This document shows positions 5,570-8,543 of a stretch of DNA of 8,543 bases, one piece after another (within the stretch, counting starts at the first letter, position 1; each line of letters begins with the position of its first letter). This DNA is from Thermococci archaeon. GTDB taxonomy: Archaea; Methanobacteriota_B; Thermococci; Thermococcales; Thermococcaceae. The translations under genes were made by a program, and so were the position numbers. The stretch spans positions 1 to 8,543 of the forward strand of contig QMUB01000030.1 of assembly GCA_003663695.1 (NCBI GenBank). Reading direction: 5' to 3'. Under the pieces are notes generated by a model. It was not told where the DNA came from. It made no database searches and was given only the letters and a program-made list of their open reading frames with translations.

Positions 5570-6561
5570 GGGAGCTCATTATAAACAAGCCCGAGCTTCA
5601 GATATACATAAACCTGATTCAAAATGCAGGTATAACCGTAAGCTATCCCCTCTATAATCTTCCTCTCCTGAGCGCTAGAGTCCATGATCAGGGCTACAGA
5701 ATTGATGTTCTGGCTAGAGAAAGGGATTTCAGGGAGTTCTTAAAAGATAAAAGGGAGTTTCTTGATGAACTTCCAACTTACAGGGATTTCAAAGAATGTT
5801 TCTTAGCTTCCAGCATAATCTGTTATTCAAATGTTGAGGATTTTTTGAAAAAGCTGGAGCTTTATAACGAACTAACCAAAGGTGTTGTGTTTTCTCCCGA
5901 CACAAATGTGCTCTACCACCGGTTCATCTCCCACTTCAAGCCCCTTGGAAACTATGGCATGATAATAGTGGATCTGGTGAAGAGGGAGATAGAAAATTCC
6001 ATGAACTTCAAATACCATCCTGCCGACATAAGAGCTCTCAAAAGGATTCTCCACCATGGTGAGCTCCTAGACGAGCTCCACAACAAGAGGAAGAAAAAGT
6101 CAAGAAAGGCTGCATATATTGCCCTTAGGGAATTTGAGAAGCTCAAGGACAGGGCAATTGAGGTTGAGTCCATAAAAGAGGAGACGAGGACCAACGATGA
6201 GCTGATAGTTAAGACACTCAAAAGGGTTGACAGGGAGAATGCTCCTCTAACCGTTCTTTTAACCGCCGATATAGCCATGACGGACATAGCGGAGCTTGAA
6301 GGGGTGGAATACTTTCTTTTTGAATATCCTCACGGAGATATGGGAGAAGTTTTCGCCACTCCTTACCAGTTTAGATCCCTCCTCTTCAACCTGGCAGCAG
6401 TTTTTGGAGTAATTCAGGTGAATAGGGCTTACATCTTTGGAGAGTTCGGGGGAAAGTCAAAACTCAACGAACTCAAAATAGCCCTCAGGGGAAGATATGA
6501 AGAGATGAAGTTCCACTTGGGAATATGCAGGGAAATTGAAAAACTTGAGATCAAACGGTAG
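5566..6561 (+). CDS. PIN-domain protein, probable RNase partner of the CARF-like protein
   Basis: A 331-residue protein in three parts. Residues 1-105 are an alpha/beta region I do not recognise. Residues about 106-255 are a PIN nuclease domain: strand GVVFSPDTNVLY with D112 and N114; IIVDLVKREIENS with E141; a basic helix KRKKKSRK (174-181) as an insert; TNDELIVKTLKRV with D211; and VLLTADIAMTDIAE with D235. The four acidic residues expected to bind Mg or Mn are all present, so an active ribonuclease is predicted. Residues 256-331 are mainly helical, containing GRYEEMKFHLG (309-319). The start has GGTGAT (5555-5560) with 5-base spacing and overlaps the upstream stop by 4 bases. The tail overlaps the convergent ATPase gene by 11 bases. 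PIN identity is firm; the link to the CARF-like protein is inferred from gene order. Confidence 0.82.
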   Translation: MRELIINKPELQIYINLIQNAGITVSYPLYNLPLLSARVHDQGYRIDVLARERDFREFLKDKREFLDELPTYRDFKECFLASSIICYSNVEDFLKKLELYNELTKGVVFSPDTNVLYHRFISHFKPLGNYGMIIVDLVKREIENSMNFKYHPADIRALKRILHHGELLDELHNKRKKKSRKAAYIALREFEKLKDRAIEVESIKEETRTNDELIVKTLKRVDRENAPLTVLLTADIAMTDIAELEGVEYFLFEYPHGDMGEVFATPYQFRSLLFNLAAVFGVIQVNRAYIFGEFGGKSKLNELKIALRGRYEEMKFHLGICREIEKLEIKR

Positions 6562-7309
6562 GCGGGAATTCGAGCCTTATGCCCGAAGAGGAAATCTCAT
6601 AGGGCACCCATGACAGGGTGTGGTTCGTCCTCTTCATTCCATAGACCCTTAGGTATCTCCTCAAAGTTTTGCTCTCCTCCATGAGTCTGAGCTCGATTAT
6701 ACCATCGACTATCGCCTTAACCGTGGTTTCAACATGCGGAGGCTGTATACCGGAATTCATCTCGAGTATCCACACCTGCTTGTATCTATGAGCGATATCC
6801 TTCAGATCCTCGAGGAACTTGTATATCCACTTAACTTCGGACTCGAAGAAGAGAGGCGTTAAAGAACTTATGAAGCCCGTTATGAGGGGTGCATTTCCCC
6901 TTTGAATAATCTTTAGGCTCATATCCTTGATAACGGTTATCATCTGGGTCATGTCGGCAACATCCGTAATTGTAGTCTCCTCGAAGGCAAACTTTGGCTG
7001 TCCGCTTATTCTTGTGGTGTATGCATCGATGATGAAGAACTTATCATCGAGGTAGGGGGTGAAGTTCCATTTGAAGTCTAGACTATTGCTCAGGAACTCG
7101 TATTTTGAAACGTCCGTAAAAATCCCTATAACGGGAATGCCATACTTGACCTGATTGTAAGCGAACTGGCTTATAAAAGTCGTTTTGCCAGCTTTTGGAT
7201 CTCCAATGAGAAGAATAACACTGCCCTTGGGTATTCCACCAGAAATTAAGTTATCGATCAAGCCTGTGGAAACACGAGTAACCTCCTTTTCGATGCTGTT
7301 GTTCACCAT
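6551..7309 (-). CDS. KaiC/RadA-like RecA-superfamily ATPase homologue with degenerate catalytic motifs
   Basis: A 252-residue single-domain protein. The opening VSTGLIDNLISGGIPKG and Walker A GDPKAGKTT (36-44, K42) mark a KaiC/RAD55-like fold. Compared with the neighbouring upstream paralogue, the catalytic Glu pair is replaced by Ser-Lys (S68-K69 in FTDVSK), and the Walker B aspartate position is glycine (G145 in LITGFISSL). It may bind ATP but should hydrolyse it poorly, perhaps as a regulatory partner. The ATG at 7309 is chosen because GGTGAGG lies 6-8 bases upstream and the upstream gene stops 19 bases earlier; an in-frame TTG at 7357 would extend it by 16 residues into that gene. The stop lies inside the convergent PIN gene. 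The cellular role is unknown; relatives act in DNA repair, motility regulation or signalling. Confidence 0.75.
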   Translation of the reverse strand: MVNNSIEKEVTRVSTGLIDNLISGGIPKGSVILLIGDPKAGKTTFISQFAYNQVKYGIPVIGIFTDVSKYEFLSNSLDFKWNFTPYLDDKFFIIDAYTTRISGQPKFAFEETTITDVADMTQMITVIKDMSLKIIQRGNAPLITGFISSLTPLFFESEVKWIYKFLEDLKDIAHRYKQVWILEMNSGIQPPHVETTVKAIVDGIIELRLMEESKTLRRYLRVYGMKRTNHTLSWVPYEISSSGIRLEFPPTV

Positions 7310-7328
7310 CAATGCCCTCACCGTAGCT

Positions 7329-8075
7329 CTAGTATATTTCTCCGCTCGGGTAGACAACTATTCCTCTGGCTGTAATTTCAAAGGGGTATTTCCTCATTGA
7401 ATGCTTTGTTTCACGCATCTTTCTGATTAAAAGATAGCGTTTTAGCTCTATGTTCCTCTCCTGCAGATCTAGGAGCACCAGTCCCCTGGAAATATACTCT
7501 TCTATACCATATCTACTTATTCTACCCGCTTTTGGATCAGGTGCCTCGGTGGTTAGGATCGTGGTTACCCCCATCTCCAAAAGAATCGTGTTGAGCTTTA
7601 GGAGAACTTCCCTGATCTTCCTCTCATCCTCAAGTCTGAATGCCAGGGAGGGTATTGAGTCTATAACGAGCCTTTTGGCGTCTATAGCCTTAACAACTCT
7701 ATATATGTACCTCAGGAAGTTGTCGATATTAAAGCTCTCTTCAAGGGCAAACTTCTCCTCCGATGGAAGACCAACCGTGGAACTTACTCCATCGATTATA
7801 GCCATCATTTTCTGATTTTCCAGCGCCTGAATATCCCATCCGAAGGTTTTAACCTCTCTCCTCAGGTCTTTAGCTCTCTCCTCAAGAGAAACAAAAACTC
7901 CAGGTTCTTTATACTCCTCTGCCCCTTTATATATGAACTGGAGACCGAATGTTGTTTTTCCGGTTCCCGTTCCACCCGCAACAAGAACCGTTGTATTCTC
8001 GGGAAAACCCCCTTGGATGAGATCATCAAACCCGGGGATTCCACTTTTTATCCTTTTCATCTCATGCTTAATCAT
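7329..8075 (-). CDS. KaiC-like RecA-superfamily ATPase with intact motifs
   Basis: A 248-residue single KaiC domain. Features: IKSGIPGFDDLIQGGFP (9-25), the family's standard opening; Walker A GGTGTGKTT (34-42, K40); the catalytic Glu pair E65-E66 in VSLEER; Walker B RLVIDS (135-140, D139); and a C-terminal strand region IRKMRETKHSMRKYPFEIT (217-235), typical of KaiC-like proteins. The ATG at 8075 is preferred over GTG 8084 because GGTGAT (8085-8080) precedes it with 4-base spacing. A clear TATA box upstream makes it the first gene of a two-gene leftward operon with the degenerate paralogue. KaiC-like singles are abundant in Thermococcales and mostly uncharacterised; ATP hydrolysis is expected, the partner is unknown. 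Confidence 0.88.
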   Translation of the reverse strand: MIKHEMKRIKSGIPGFDDLIQGGFPENTTVLVAGGTGTGKTTFGLQFIYKGAEEYKEPGVFVSLEERAKDLRREVKTFGWDIQALENQKMMAIIDGVSSTVGLPSEEKFALEESFNIDNFLRYIYRVVKAIDAKRLVIDSIPSLAFRLEDERKIREVLLKLNTILLEMGVTTILTTEAPDPKAGRISRYGIEEYISRGLVLLDLQERNIELKRYLLIRKMRETKHSMRKYPFEITARGIVVYPSGEIY

Positions 8076-8140
8076 AACTATCACCGTGCTCCTAATTTAT
8101 GAGCTTTCATTACACTAATTTAGTTCTTAGCATTCTACCA

Positions 8141-8153
8141 TTATAAAATTTTT
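8141..8153 (-). promoter_or_regulatory. BRE/TATA promoter of the KaiC-like ATPase operon
   Basis: On the minus strand the sequence is CCAAAAATTTTATAATGG: BRE-like CCAAAAA, then TATA TTTTATAA. A start about 25 bases downstream falls near 8118-8120, leaving a leader of about 43 bases that includes the GGTGAT ribosome binding site. Confidence 0.55.
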
Positions 8154-8300
8154 GGAAGAATAACTTACAATCCTTAAAATTTCTGTGAAGATATCCTCAA
8201 TTCGTGGCGGATTATTCAAAGCCTCTGGAAAGGGTTAAAACGTATGGCATGAGGGGGAACAAGCATTTTAAACTTTTCTTTGGATAAATTGTAGGGTGGG
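8154..8300. other. AT-rich spacer with no gene visible
   Basis: Together with the flanking promoter and element end, the gene-free stretch runs from 8076 to 8415. In 8154-8300 I see no open reading frame longer than about a dozen codons with a ribosome binding site, no tRNA-like fold, no CRISPR repeat and no box C/D pair. TTTTAAA-type AT runs occur (for example around 8266-8272) but drive no recognisable gene. This segment is probably the chromosomal flank of the inserted element. Confidence 0.5.
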
Positions 8301-8306
8301 TTGATA

Positions 8307-8377
8307 TTGCTTTCTCTTTTCAAGCCTCGAGGCGGGGTACGAAACACTACCCAATTAGCCCTTAACCAAGAAAGCAA
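8307..8377. repeat. 9-base perfect inverted repeat enclosing a smaller palindrome and hairpin
   Basis: TTGCTTTCT (8307-8315) is the exact reverse complement of AGAAAGCAA (8369-8377). The 53 bases between contain two further self-complementary units, so the single strand could fold into a branched structure. It sits one base inside TTGAT, consistent with a transposase-recognition end. Confidence 0.6.
8324..8352. repeat. Palindrome GCCTCGAGGC followed by a GGGTA/TACCC hairpin
   Basis: GCCTCGAGGC (8324-8333) is a perfect 10-base palindrome. One base later GGGTA (8335-8339) pairs with TACCC (8348-8352) across an 8-base loop. Both are enclosed by the outer repeat. Confidence 0.6.
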
Positions 8378-8380
8378 AAC

Positions 8381-8390
8381 CATTTTAAAG
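8381..8390 (+). promoter_or_regulatory. TATA-like box of tnpB
   Basis: CATTTTAAAG is a TATA-like element. About 25 bases downstream the start would fall at 8411-8413, a few bases before the ATG at 8416, and no Shine-Dalgarno sequence is visible, so the transcript may be nearly leaderless. Confidence 0.35.
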
Positions 8391-8415
8391 CCTAAAAATC
8401 ATACCATGCTTTGAA

Positions 8416-8543
8416 ATGAAACGGACAATAACCCTAAAACTCCAGCCTTCAAAGGTTCAAGAGAAAATCCTCTTCGAGTTAGCCCAAGCCACAGCAATAA
8501 TCTGGAACAATCTCACTTACGAGCGACTAAAACAATTCAAAAA
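8416..8543 (+). CDS. tnpB: TnpB (IS605 OrfB family) RNA-guided nuclease, N-terminal fragment
   Basis: Forty-two codons are visible before the window ends. The peptide starts MKRTITLKLQPSKVQEKILF and continues with LAQATAIIWNNLTYERLKQF, the characteristic TnpB opening: a short basic strand (K-x-x-x-LxP) and a helix ending in a W/Y-NxxxYERL-like segment. Complete TnpB proteins are about 370-430 residues and carry a RuvC nuclease domain plus zinc finger, guided by a right-end omega (re) RNA; none of these parts is inside the window. Codon choice (CAA, CGA, GCC) departs slightly from the AGG/AGA-rich neighbours, as expected for mobile DNA. Whether the gene is intact cannot be judged. Confidence 0.85.
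   Translation, partial: MKRTITLKLQPSKVQEKILFELAQATAIIWNNLTYERLKQFK

Larger units (their letters stand above)
8301..8543 (+). mobile_element. Left end of an IS200/IS605-type TnpB element, cut by the window edge
   Basis: The region begins with TTGAT (8301-8305), the same pentamer used as target and TAM by the well-studied IS200/IS605 element ISDra2. Immediately inside are nested inverted repeats (8307-8377), as expected for the hairpin-bearing ends of this family, then a TATA box and the start of TnpB at 8416. No TnpA transposase gene lies before tnpB, so this may be a TnpB-only element or one with tnpA beyond the window. The exact boundary at TTGAT is inferred. Confidence 0.6.

Noticed and set aside
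5099..6561. Possibility of a CRISPR-cas locus around the CARF-like gene
   Set aside because: I found no direct-repeat/spacer pattern and no Cas protein motifs anywhere in the window.
7310..7357. TTG start extending the degenerate ATPase by 16 residues
   Set aside because: It would overlap the end of the upstream ATPase gene, while the ATG at 7309 follows GGTGAGG and keeps a 19-base gap.
8317..8393. Imperfect direct repeat TTTTCAAGCCT / TTTTAAAGCCT
   Set aside because: It is an 11-base match with one mismatch in AT-rich DNA; the second copy is better explained as the tnpB TATA region.

Overview
The window looks like chromosomal DNA of a hyperthermophilic euryarchaeon of the order Thermococcales (Thermococcus, Pyrococcus or Palaeococcus). 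The evidence is a fused 3-hexulose-6-phosphate synthase/6-phospho-3-hexuloisomerase gene, an archaeal ribosomal protein L40e, GGTGAT or GGAGG ribosome binding sites, BRE/TATA promoters, AGG/AGA arginine codons with many ATA isoleucines, and very tight gene packing. The species cannot be named from the sequence alone.

Left part (1-820). A PadR-type repressor gene has its own TATA promoter, a candidate PadR-type operator and a near-match to the Thermococcales sugar-regulon motif. A divergent gene probably leaves the left edge. The PadR gene ends one base from the tail-to-tail 51-residue L40e gene. L40e in turn is divergent from a DapA/N-acetylneuraminate-lyase-family aldolase gene (820-1710), which appears to give a leaderless transcript.

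Central operon (1809-6561, + strand). Seven genes follow with gaps of 16 bases or less, or overlaps: the HPS-PHI fusion (pentose supply by the reverse ribulose-monophosphate pathway); a short FtsZ/tubulin-like protein that keeps the T7 'NxDxxD' loop but lacks the GTP-binding signature; a HAD phosphatase; a 57-residue protein of unknown function; a Cys-rich DUF2284-like metal-binding protein; a small protein resembling a stand-alone CARF domain; and a protein with a complete PIN nuclease active site. The last two overlap by ATGA and form a plausible sensor/nuclease pair. No cas gene or CRISPR array is present. The PIN gene overlaps, tail to tail, a leftward pair of KaiC/RadA-like ATPase genes. 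The upstream ATPase has intact motifs; the downstream one keeps Walker A but has lost both the catalytic glutamates and the Walker B aspartate.

Right edge (8301-8543). After about 150 bases with no visible gene, the left end of an IS200/IS605-type element begins: a TTGAT motif, a nested set of inverted repeats, a TATA box, and the first 42 codons of a TnpB gene that runs off the window.

The most interesting items are the CARF-like/PIN pair, the FtsZ-like protein without a T4 loop, and the active/inactive ATPase pair. All functional statements rest on motif reading, without database searches.
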